From Larix sibirica (taxonomy: Eukaryota > Streptophyta > Pinopsida > Pinales > Pinaceae), in contig NWUY0303932851.1 of the NCBI GenBank assembly GCA_004151065.3, positions 1 to 13,881 on the forward strand: 13,881 nucleotides of DNA, read 5' to 3'. A program made the translations under genes and the position numbers. The notes under the pieces are model-generated. The model did no database searches, was not told the origin of the DNA, and saw nothing but the letters and a program-made list of their open reading frames with translations. Below are positions 7,689 through 13,881 of this stretch, piece after piece. Position 1 is the stretch's first letter, and each line of letters starts with the position of its first letter.

Positions 7689-8331
7689 ACCCACATTAAA
7701 TCACAATTTTATAATATTTATTATAATATATGACTTCCTAACCTTTTAACTCTTGGTTATCAATACACATTAATAAGTCTCATCATCTTCAATAACATTA
7801 TTAAAAAAATAACTTATTTTATAATATCAAATAATTTTTTATAATTATTACACTTTTTTATTGTAACTTTAAGATTCTCAAATAAAAGTATACGAAATAT
7901 TCTACGAGAAATAAAGAATTAAATTTATGTGTATTTCACTCAACTCCCGCAAATTAAAAAACCACAACTAATTGTACTTCATACTTACTCTACTTCACAT
8001 ATTGGTTCACGGCTAGCCACGTAGACATAGTCCCTCACCCTCTTTGTATATATGTTCCACTTGTAGGTTTGGGATAAGGGTTAGTTTGTCTTTATCAATA
8101 ACAAAGTATAGGCGTAATCATAGGCATAACGAGAAGGTATCAAGTCAAAAAACAACACTATAATGTTTAATAAATTTCCATAAAGACAAATATTAGTCTA
8201 GAATTTGCAATAGATTTCCACATTCACAAAGTCTATTGACTTGGATCACATGAAGGTAACCTAAGAAAAACAAGACAGTATATGTTATGTGCATCTATTG
8301 TCTTATTTCAAGGTTGTGGGCCACATAGAGA

Positions 8332-8370
8332 AATTATTGATGTACATTAGGTAATTCTTGATGTACATTA
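8332..8370 (+). repeat. Short 21-bp-period direct repeat
   Basis: AATTATTGATGTACATTA at 8332-8349 recurs as AATTCTTGATGTACATTA at 8353-8370 (17 of 18 identical). It is a minor local duplication with no assigned function. Confidence 0.6.
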
Positions 8371-8993
8371 ATTTATTATTAAAAATATAATTTTATAAAT
8401 AATATGTTTTTTTATTAAATTTATATTATGATATTATATTGTTGATTTTCATTAAGTTGGTATTTCTTAATGCATTATAAAACTAATAATTTTCTATAAG
8501 CTCATACTTGTACTAGGTTCTAAATTAATGTTTTTTATTAAATTGGTGTATTTTAATAAATTCAAATTAATAATATTTTACACAAAGATGTTTTAATATT
8601 GGGTTAATTTTAATTTTAATTTATTTTATTAGCTTTTTTTGAAAACAAAATACTTCAATATATATCTTTATATTTAATTGCATTATTTTCCAGATCTTGA
8701 AATCTAGAGTTATTTGAATCTAACCACTTTAACAAATAATGTGTATATCTTTCTAAAATCTTTCAATCAAATGGATATTCTCTTTCTCAAATCAACACAT
8801 CCTTTTGAGCTATCATTTTTCCTCAAGCCAAGAACACCTAATCCACGTCTCCCACCCTTAGACCAAATGTATCTCCCTTACTTTCATGTGATCGTTGACC
8901 ATTTATTGAAAATCATAGCAACAAAAAAAACATTAAAACCCTCTTCAAGCCTCATAAAACCCTTAAACAACTATTTAAAAGTGACAAAGATAA

Positions 8994-9051
8994 ATATGCC
9001 CCTTTGCTATCTCAAAAAGTTTATATGCCCCTTTGCTATCTCAAAGAGTTT
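8994..9051 (+). repeat. 29-bp perfect-period tandem duplication
   Basis: Units 8994-9022 and 9023-9051 differ at one base only (28 of 29). The unit begins ATATGCCCCTTTGCTATCTC. The near identity suggests a recent slippage or fill-in event compared with the age of the surrounding elements. Its 29-base period would shift any reading frame, which argues against coding use of this region. Confidence 0.85.
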
Positions 9052-9548
9052 ATCAAATTCCTTGTTCCTACAACACAAGCTACATTGGCCATAGCGGCTA
9101 ATTTGTTCAGATTTGTCTCAAGGAACATATTGCTAACTCCTTTCATAACCACATATCTAAATTTGTTATTGCCAAGTACTCTCTTAAATCTAAGGAGTTA
9201 AAGGAGTTAATTTGGTTTAACTAGACCAAAATTCTAGCATCTACCCCCCATTACTCAAATCACATTATTACAGAAGCCTTAGAAATTGATAAACACCCTA
9301 ATAACTTTAATTAAGAAAATGGCTATAAACTGAGCCAATCCTTGAAACTCATAATCCACCAACTTCAATAATAAGTAAATTCTCCGTCTCTTCTAATTCA
9401 TTTTCTCTCTTTTTCCTAATTGTTATACACTTCTGTCTTTTTATTTCTTATAAACCTTCTCTATTTTAATTCCCATCAAACCCTTCTTTGTTGTTTTATC
9501 CTTTCGCCATTTAATTCTTTATCCCCCCTTTAGGACCTTTGCTTGTCC

Positions 9549-9630
9549 CTTGTCTTTATTTTATTTATAGTTTTATTGGTAACTAACTCTTACTAATCAT
9601 CAATAAAACTATAAATAAAACAAAGATAGG
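9549..9630. repeat. 30-bp inverted repeat forming a hairpin with a 22-base loop
   Basis: Arm 9549-9578 and arm 9601-9630 are reverse complements at 27 of 30 positions, with 20 consecutive matching bases next to the loop. The loop (9579-9600) contains TAACTCTTACTAATCAT, which recurs at 10199-10215 after the SINE-like unit. It could be a small fold-back element or an inversion made during the neighbouring insertion. Confidence 0.75.
9584..9600 (+). repeat. Candidate target-site duplication, left of the SINE-like insertion
   Basis: TAACTCTTACTAATCAT matches 10199-10215 at 16 of 17 positions. A third, shorter relative (TTAACTTTTACTAAT) lies at 9637-9651, so the true left end of the insertion is ambiguous. 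Confidence 0.45.
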
Positions 9631-9660
9631 AGATAATTAACTTTTACTAATATTCCAAAA

Positions 9661-9725
9661 GGGTTGTATCAATTGATGAGAAATGAGGATTTTTTCATTG
9701 ATGACCAAGGTTCAATTCCCATGAG
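9661..9725 (+). promoter_or_regulatory. tRNA-like head 1 (box A degenerate, box B good)
   Basis: Box B at 9709-9719 fits the GGTTCGANTCC consensus at 10 of 11 positions. The box A position, 44 bases upstream, holds TGTATCAATTGA, which keeps only part of the consensus. In a live SINE these boxes recruit TFIIIC. Confidence 0.55.
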
Positions 9726-9892
9726 GGTGTCTGGCCCTTGAGGTTTCCATGGGGGCACTTGGAGGCAGTGGTCGAATTTGTGATTCTTGCATTGCACTCC
9801 TCACACACACATAAGTGGACTAAATCCCAATATCTTGTCATCCTTCAGGTTGAACATTGACCATTACAATGACAACCACAATTTTGTTGAGG

Positions 9893-9960
9893 TGTAATAG
9901 CTCAAATGGTGAGGAGGTAAGTTTTTCACTATCGCCACCAAAGTTCAAATCCCTAATGAG
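9893..9960 (+). promoter_or_regulatory. tRNA-like head 2 (box A and box B)
   Basis: TAGCTCAAATGG at 9898-9909 and AGTTCAAATCC at 9942-9952 match the RNA polymerase III internal promoter boxes at tRNA spacing. It is not a functional tRNA: I see no proper acceptor stem or CCA-side pairing, and the downstream sequence runs on into the SINE body. Confidence 0.6.
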
Positions 9961-10198
9961 ACATTTGTCCTATTGTGATAAGGCTAGAAGGGTAGGAACC
10001 TCCCTTGAGTGCTACCCACTCCTAGGAGTGTCTCTTGACGTTTCAACCCTTGCTGAGTCATAAGTTTCATTCTAGGCACTCACTTGCATGCTATTGGCAC
10101 TAACATACGGTTTATAGTGGAAGCTAGACAAATTTAAACTTGGGTCTTGCCTAGATAATCCTGACCAATTAACAATTCCCCTAACTCTGAAAAAAACT

Positions 10199-10215
10199 TA
10201 ACTCTTATTAATCAT
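10199..10215 (+). repeat. Candidate target-site duplication, right of the SINE-like insertion
   Basis: TAACTCTTATTAATCAT follows almost directly on the poly(A) run at 10190-10196 and matches 9584-9600 at 16 of 17 positions. Confidence 0.45.
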
Positions 10216-10222
10216 TTTCATT

Positions 10223-10948
10223 TCACCAATCACTCCTCTTGAATTTGAGTTTGCATAAGAACTTAAAAATCTCTATGTAAAAATTCCCGTATTGCAAGCA
10301 TTGAAAGACATGCCCGTTTATTTGAAAACAGTAAGGGAGTTGTTGATTAAAAAGCCAAGAATAGGAAAAAGAGATCCACCAACTATACAAGTCATTGGGA
10401 AATTGGTAAGTCTCATGTCCACTGAAGTCACTACATAAAAATATGTGGATCCAGGTAATTCGGTAGTCACAATTTTTATTAATAATCTTCCCATTGAAAA
10501 TACCCTGATTTCCTTGGGAGCAGTTATAAATGTAATGACCTTGGAAACTCTTACTCGCTTGGGACATTATGATCTTTTTAACTACACCCATAGTGCTTGA
10601 ATTAGTTGACCGCTCAAAAATTAGGCCTGAAGGTATATTAGAAGATGTTATTGTTTCACTAGACTCTTGGGAGTATCCAACATATTTCTATGTCTTACAA
10701 CCAAATCTAATTTGGGTAGACACCCCTTGATTCTATGGAAGCCCTGGTTTGTCATAGCAGATGCTTTTATCAGTTGTAGGTCGGGAAACATGACAATTTC
10801 ACATGGCACAAAGACCAAACAAATTACACGTTATCCCCCCACTAAAACCACACTTGAATTAGAATGTGCACAATGGCTTGATGAGGACAATAACGATGAA
10901 GAAATAGTTCATCCTGTTTTGACAATTGCACAAGCCATGAGCCTTTAG
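10223..10948 (+). pseudogene. Gypsy aspartic protease domain and flanks
   Basis: The frame beginning near 10223 reads LYVKIPVLQALKDMPVY, RDPPTIQVIGKL, VDPGNSVVTIFINNLPIENTLI and SLGAVINVM. The active-site motif of these proteases is normally D-(L/T/S)-GA. Here the Asp is Ser (codon 10511-10513), so the catalytic residue is lost. Stops lie at 10256-10258 and 10436-10438. One extra base near 10598 moves the frame, which continues ELVDRSKIRPEG and VIVSLDSWEYP. A second shift near 10700 returns to LGRHPLIL-x-KPW, ISCRSGNMTI and a stop at about 10946. The enzyme would have cut the Gag-Pol polyprotein. No start codon belongs to it. Confidence 0.8.
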
Positions 10949-11279
10949 GGAAAATAATATCAAATTCTAATTAATCATCATACTTCTAATCCAAATTAAC
11001 CATTGTATTTTGGGGGGCACTCATTCTCTCATACTCAATCTTCTATGGATCATCTTTTAGAACATTTTTTTTAGGAAACTTGTACTTCAAAAGAACTGGA
11101 TTATGTTTTTCTATCAACATTTCCCACATATTCAATTTCTGAATTTGGTAGTAAAACCATTGAAATATTCCATAGGAAAAAACTTAATATTAATTATGCT
11201 TTAGACAACTTATAGGAAGAACAATTAATTCAGGTTTTGAGGCAGTATTCTGATACTTTTGCATGGGAATGTACCAATA
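10949..11279 (+). pseudogene. Gypsy protease-RT linker
   Basis: From about 11019 one frame is readable with scattered stops: SSMDHLLEHFF, stop, ETCTSKELDYVFLSTFPTYS, KTIEIFHRKKLNINYALDNL, stop, EEQLIQVLRQYSDTFAWE. The last part is the helical lead-in found just before the reverse transcriptase in plant gypsy elements. It has low conservation and is annotated by position between two recognised domains. Confidence 0.6.
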
Positions 11280-12200
11280 TGAAAGACATCCACCCAGATA
11301 CTTGCACCCATCATATTTATATTCAAGAAAATGCTAGACCAACTAGACAACCATAGAGAAGAATGAATCCGGCCTTGAGGGAAATAGTGAAAGAAGAATT
11401 GCAGAAATTAGTGAATGTAGATTTCATTTACCCCATTTTCAATAGTCAATGGTGTCCCCTCTAGTAATCATTCCTAAAAATAATGGAAAATGGAAAGTAT
11501 GCATCAACTATAGGGAATTGAATAAGGAAACCTTGAAAGATCATTTTCCCCTACCCTTTATAGATTAGGTTCTGGACACATTAGCAGGAAATAAATACTT
11601 TTTTCCCTAGATGGATTCAATGTCGTTATAATAAGTTTCCGATTTCTCTTGATGACCATGACAATAAAACATTCACATGTTTGTGGGGAACTTACTCTTA
11701 CAAGGTATTACCCTTTGGTCTATGCATTGCACCTACAACCTTTCAACGAGCGGTACTTGCTATTTTTCTGACATGCTACTTGATTGTATACAAGTGTATA
11801 TGGATGATTTTACTACATTTGGTGATTCTTTTTATGAAGCTTTAACCAATCTTAAGAATGTTTTAAAGAGATGTAGGGAGGAAAATATTGCACTAAGTAA
11901 TGAAAAAAGCTTCATGATATTGACTGAACAAATTGTATTGGGTCATCATGTGTCTACTGTAGGAAGAATGGTAGATCCTTCCAAGGTAGAAGTAATTGCT
12001 ACAATGCCACCCCCAACCAATCAAAAAGGGTTCCGATGTTTTTTGGTCCATGTAGGCTATTACCGACGATTCATAAAGAATTTTACTAAGATATCCTTTC
12101 CGTTGTTTAAATTATTAGCAAGAGAAGTTGATTCTATTGGAATAATGAATGTCAACATCCCTTTGATGTACTCAAGGAAAAGTTCTCCTCATCCCTAGTA
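11280..12200 (+). pseudogene. Gypsy reverse transcriptase domain
   Basis: DTCTHHIYIQENARPTRQP is followed by TAG (11354-11356, an expected Gln) and RRMNPALREIVKEELQKL. One base is lost near 11452 and the frame goes on SPLVIIPKNNGKWKVCINYRELN, HFPLPFID and TAG (11566-11568, expected Gln). The frame then breaks around LDGF (motif A Asp kept). It resumes DDHDNKTFTC, WGTYSYKVLPFGLC and TFQRAVLAIF, shifts once more near 11765, and runs VYMDDFTTFGD (motif C YMDD, 11797-11808, intact) to LGHHVSTVGRMVDPSKVEVI and HVGYYRRFIKNFTKI. All landmark motifs are in family order. Both catalytic Asp motifs survive, but the frame needs at least four corrections. Confidence 0.9.
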
Positions 12201-12569
12201 TTGAGATGTTCAAATTGGAGTCTTCCTTTCCATATCTCCACCAATGCATCGGACTCAGCCATAGGAGCAGTTCTAGGCCAAAAGGAAAATATGTTAACAT
12301 ATGCTATTTATTTCATAAGCAAAAATCTAGCTCCTACTGATTTGAATTACATCGTGATTGAGGAAGAGTTCCTTGCAATAGTATATGTAATTAATAAATT
12401 TAGACATTACATCATAGGTTCTGAAGTTTTTATCCATACTCACCACTCTACCATCAGATATCTCATGAACAAGCCAATCACAAACGACATCATCACTAAG
12501 TGGTTGTTGTTGTTGCATGAGTTCATTAACATCACAGTTTTGGATAGACCCGAAGGGAAAATCAGGTAG
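12140..12569 (+). pseudogene. Gypsy RNase H domain, two catalytic Asp lost
   Basis: After a shift near 12135 the frame reads CQHPFDVLKEKFSSS, then FHISTNASDSAIGAVLGQ, where the first catalytic Asp (normally TDAS) is Asn at 12243-12245. IEEEFLAIVYVINKFRHYI keeps the Glu. EVFIHTHHSTIRYL has His in place of Asp in the usual TDHS (12441-12443). KWLLLLHEFINITVLDRP follows, and the frame stops soon after at about 12567. Order and spacing are those of the Ty3/gypsy RNase H. With two of the acids gone it could not bind its metal ions. Confidence 0.88.
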
Positions 12570-12830
12570 CAAACTTCCTTTCTAGGCTTAATAACGAAGG
12601 TGAGAATGTTCCAGTTGATGATAGTTTTCCCGACGAAAATATGTTTTCTATATCTACTAACTTCCCATCGGGTTTTCATACATAGATTATTATCTTGCTA
12701 CATGAAAGTTGCCACCACACTTTTCACCCAAGGAAAGAAAATGGGTTGTTAGAATGAGTGCCCGATACTCCTAGATCCAAGGGAACCTTTTTCATACAGG
12801 ACTTGATTTAGTTATCCAAAGATGTGTGAG
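12570..12830 (+). pseudogene. Gypsy linker between RNase H and integrase, heavily eroded
   Basis: In the frame continuing from RNase H the readable part is LNNEGENVPVDDSFPDENMF and FPSGFHT. This is typical acidic linker wording in this group (the SRL box of the family is not clean here). Beyond 12690 stops are frequent in every frame. No separate gene is present. Confidence 0.55.
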
Positions 12831-13557
12831 GGAGGATGAGATGTTTGAGATCCTAAAGGCATGTCACGATGAACCTTGTGGGGGGATTTTGCAGATGGAA
12901 GGACGTCATACAAAGTCCTCCATTTGGGTTATTATTATCCCTCTCTCTTCTAAGACATGAAGAAATATGTCTGAGCATGTGATAGTTTCCAAAGGATGGG
13001 TCATCTATTTATACTATATGAGATGTTGCTCCAGCCACATGTCCTCATTGACCCTTTTGAAAAATGGGCCTTGGACTTCGTGGGGCCTATCAATCCGTTA
13101 TCTGAAGGTAAAAGATACATTCTAGTTTGTACTCACCATGTTACAAAGTGGGTAGAAGCAAAAGCCTTACCTAGAGCAACATAAAAGATTGTAGTAGATT
13201 TCTTGTTTAAGGATATATTTGTTCGCTTTTGAGTACCTAGAGAACAATATTGTTGACTAAGGGTCTCATTTTACATCTAAGCTTGTCTAAGCAATTACTA
13301 AAAAGTACCAAATCAAGCACATGAAATCTTCCCCATACCATCCACAAGCTAATGGACAGGTGGAGTCAACAAATAAGGTTCTGGAGGCTATCTTGACAAA
13401 GAAAATACAACTGCATAAAAAGCATTGGTCTAAAAAGCTTCCAAAGGCCTTATGGGAATATATAACAACATGGAGAAATACTACTAGTTTTTCTCCATAT
13501 GAATTGATTTATGGAAAACAAGTTCTTCTTCCTATAGTTTCATATACAAACTTTTAG
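12831..13557 (+). pseudogene. Gypsy integrase: zinc-binding and DD35E core domains
   Basis: The zinc-binding part is eroded: ILKACHDEPCGG keeps the first His, the frame shifts, GYYYPSLF ends in TAA (12951-12953, expected Gln), and ACDSFQRMG has Phe for the last Cys. From 13040 the core reads [13 protein letters not shown] (first Asp 13074-13076), [14 protein letters not shown], stop, VVDFLFKDIFVRF, stop, then IVD (second Asp 13255-13257) directly followed by TAA. SSPYHPQANGQVESTNKV carries the Glu (13363-13365). Thirty-five residues separate the second Asp from the Glu, so the DD35E triad is spatially intact although stops interrupt it. WRNTTSFSPYELIYGKQVLLPI ends the domain. It inserted the cDNA into host DNA. 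Confidence 0.88.
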
Positions 13558-13881
13558 GATGACAGTAGAATTGGTAATGGACTTAACTGAAGCACAAAAA
13601 CAGAGAATTGTACAACTGAATGAGTTGGATGAAATGTGTCAAGAAGCTTTCCAACATGCTGATCTCATCCAACAACAAAGGGAAAAATGGCATGACGGGT
13701 TCATTACAAAGAAACAGTTTAAGGTTGGTGACTGGGAACTTCTTTTTGACTCTTGATTTAAGAATTTTAAAGGGAAATTAAACACTCATTAGCTCAGTCC
13801 ATATGAAATAGAATTTGTTTTTGATAATGGCTCTACGAGAATAAGGACTATTGATGATGAAAGGGTATCCTTCTTTGTTAT
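13558..13881 (+). pseudogene. Gypsy integrase C-terminal region (cut by window end)
   Basis: One extra T before AGG near 13556 breaks the frame from the core. It continues MTVELVMDLTEAQKQRI, QLNELDEMCQEAFQ, WHDGFITKKQFKVGDWELLFDS, TGA (13754-13756), FKNFKGKL, TAG (13790-13792, an expected Trp), PYEIEFVFDNG and IRTIDDERVSFFV, reaching the right edge. The GDWxLLFDSxFKxFKGKL-x-WLGPYEI pattern is the DNA-binding C-terminus of chromodomain-free plant gypsy integrases. The ATG at 13559 is internal and not a start. Confidence 0.85.

Larger units (their letters stand above)
7689..9548. other. AT-rich intergenic DNA, no supported gene
   Basis: The left part (7689-8715) is very AT-rich with frequent stops in all frames. 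From 8700 to 9240 the base composition is less extreme and a plus-strand frame stays open for about 125 codons. That frame has no ATG-led structure, no known motif, and contains the same 29-bp tandem duplication as the DNA. Between 9340 and 9545 the plus strand is pyrimidine-rich. I see no tRNA, no element termini and no convincing exon. Confidence 0.55.
9661..10196 (+). mobile_element. SINE-like composite with two tRNA-type heads and a poly(A) end
   Basis: Two tRNA-like RNA polymerase III promoter pairs lie in the same orientation. The first has a weak box A (9665-9676) and a good box B, GGTTCAATTCC, at 9709-9719. The second has box A TAGCTCAAATGG at 9898-9909 and box B AGTTCAAATCC at 9942-9952. 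In both, the box A and box B starts are 44 bases apart, the normal tRNA spacing. The sequences around the heads resemble each other (TTTTTCA ... ACCAA-GTTCAA-TCCC ... ATGAG). The unit ends with seven A residues at 10190-10196, followed by a candidate target-site repeat at 10199-10215. It codes for nothing. Whether this is one dimeric SINE or two nested copies is unclear. Confidence 0.6.
10223..13881 (+). mobile_element. Ty3/gypsy LTR retrotransposon, 5'-truncated and decayed pol region
   Basis: The domain order protease, reverse transcriptase, RNase H, integrase is diagnostic of Ty3/gypsy. The protease wording, the integrase C-terminal region without a chromodomain and the LF(D/N)S-x-FK motif suggest the plant Athila/Tat group (inference). 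No gag, LTR, primer-binding site or polypurine tract is seen: the left side begins inside the gag-protease linker beside the SINE-like insertion, and the right side is cut by the window. At least eight frameshifts and more than ten in-frame stops are present, and catalytic residues of the protease and RNase H are lost, so it is non-autonomous and dead. Confidence 0.88.

Noticed and set aside
8714-9094. Plus-strand open frame of about 125 codons
   Set aside because: There is no ATG at its start, no domain or motif, a low-complexity Lys/Leu/Pro/Ser composition, and a 29-bp duplication within it that would shift any frame. Not reported as a gene.
9036-9200. Minus-strand open stretch of about 55 codons with less AT-biased, protein-like wording (for example KLAAMANVACVVGTRNL)
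   Set aside because: It could be an exon or pseudogene remnant, but it has stops close on both sides, no recognised family and no clear splice sites. A BLASTX of 8700-9300 would decide.
9893-9960. A functional tRNA gene
   Set aside because: Box A and box B are present, but I cannot build a proper acceptor stem or anticodon arm, and the sequence continues as a SINE body to a poly(A). tRNAscan-SE would confirm.
9857-10063. Plus-strand open frame over the second tRNA-like head
   Set aside because: It overlaps a SINE-like unit with RNA polymerase III boxes and has no protein motif.
10223-10591. Minus-strand open frame opposite the gypsy protease
   Set aside because: It is a shadow of the plus-strand protease region, whose motifs are recognisable.
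12327-12679. Minus-strand open frames opposite gypsy RNase H
   Set aside because: They are antisense shadows of the plus-strand RNase H domain.

Overview
The window looks like a stretch of land-plant nuclear genome made almost entirely of decayed transposable elements. I see no intact host gene, no structural RNA gene and no CRISPR array. The plant assignment rests on three things: an L1-type LINE whose ORF1 has a DUF4283-like domain plus CCHC knuckle and whose ORF2 ends in an RNase H domain; a Ty3/gypsy pol of the chromodomain-lacking plant type (Athila/Tat-like by motif wording); and AT-rich intergenic DNA with tRNA-like SINE heads. The species cannot be told from the sequence. A large, repeat-rich seed-plant or fern genome would fit, but that is inference.

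Layout. (1) 1-425, plus strand: the last part of a LINE ORF2 (RNase H tail, one frameshift), its stop codon, a short 3' UTR and a short A-run. (2) 426-1171: AT-rich spacer with a diverged direct repeat. (3) 1188-7673, minus strand: a nearly full-length LINE with 5' UTR, ORF1, ORF2 and 3' UTR, flanked by candidate target-site duplications. It is related to the first LINE, and the two 3' ends point at each other. (4) 7689-9548: AT-rich DNA with no convincing gene, holding a 29-bp tandem duplication and a short 21-bp-period repeat. (5) 9549-10215: a 30-bp inverted repeat followed by two tRNA-like (box A/box B) SINE heads, a poly(A) run and a 17-bp direct repeat. (6) 10223 to the right edge, plus strand: a 5'-truncated Ty3/gypsy pol in the order protease, reverse transcriptase, RNase H, integrase, integrase C-terminal domain. 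It is cut by the window end before any 3' LTR.

Function. In life the LINE would have worked by target-primed reverse transcription: ORF1 as RNA chaperone, ORF2 as endonuclease, reverse transcriptase and RNase H. The gypsy element would have used its polyprotein to make and integrate cDNA. Both are dead. Reading frames are broken by many single-base shifts and stops, and several catalytic acidic residues are replaced: the LINE RT FxDD box, the last LINE RNase H Asp, the gypsy protease Asp and two gypsy RNase H Asp. Many stops are what C-to-T change would make from Gln, Arg or Trp codons, as expected of long-methylated repeats. I found no evidence for a new functional system. The points most worth a second look are the shared 3' tail of the convergent LINEs, the overlapping TAATG ORF1/ORF2 junction, the LINE 5' UTR stem-loop, and the composite hairpin/SINE insertion beside the gypsy fragment.
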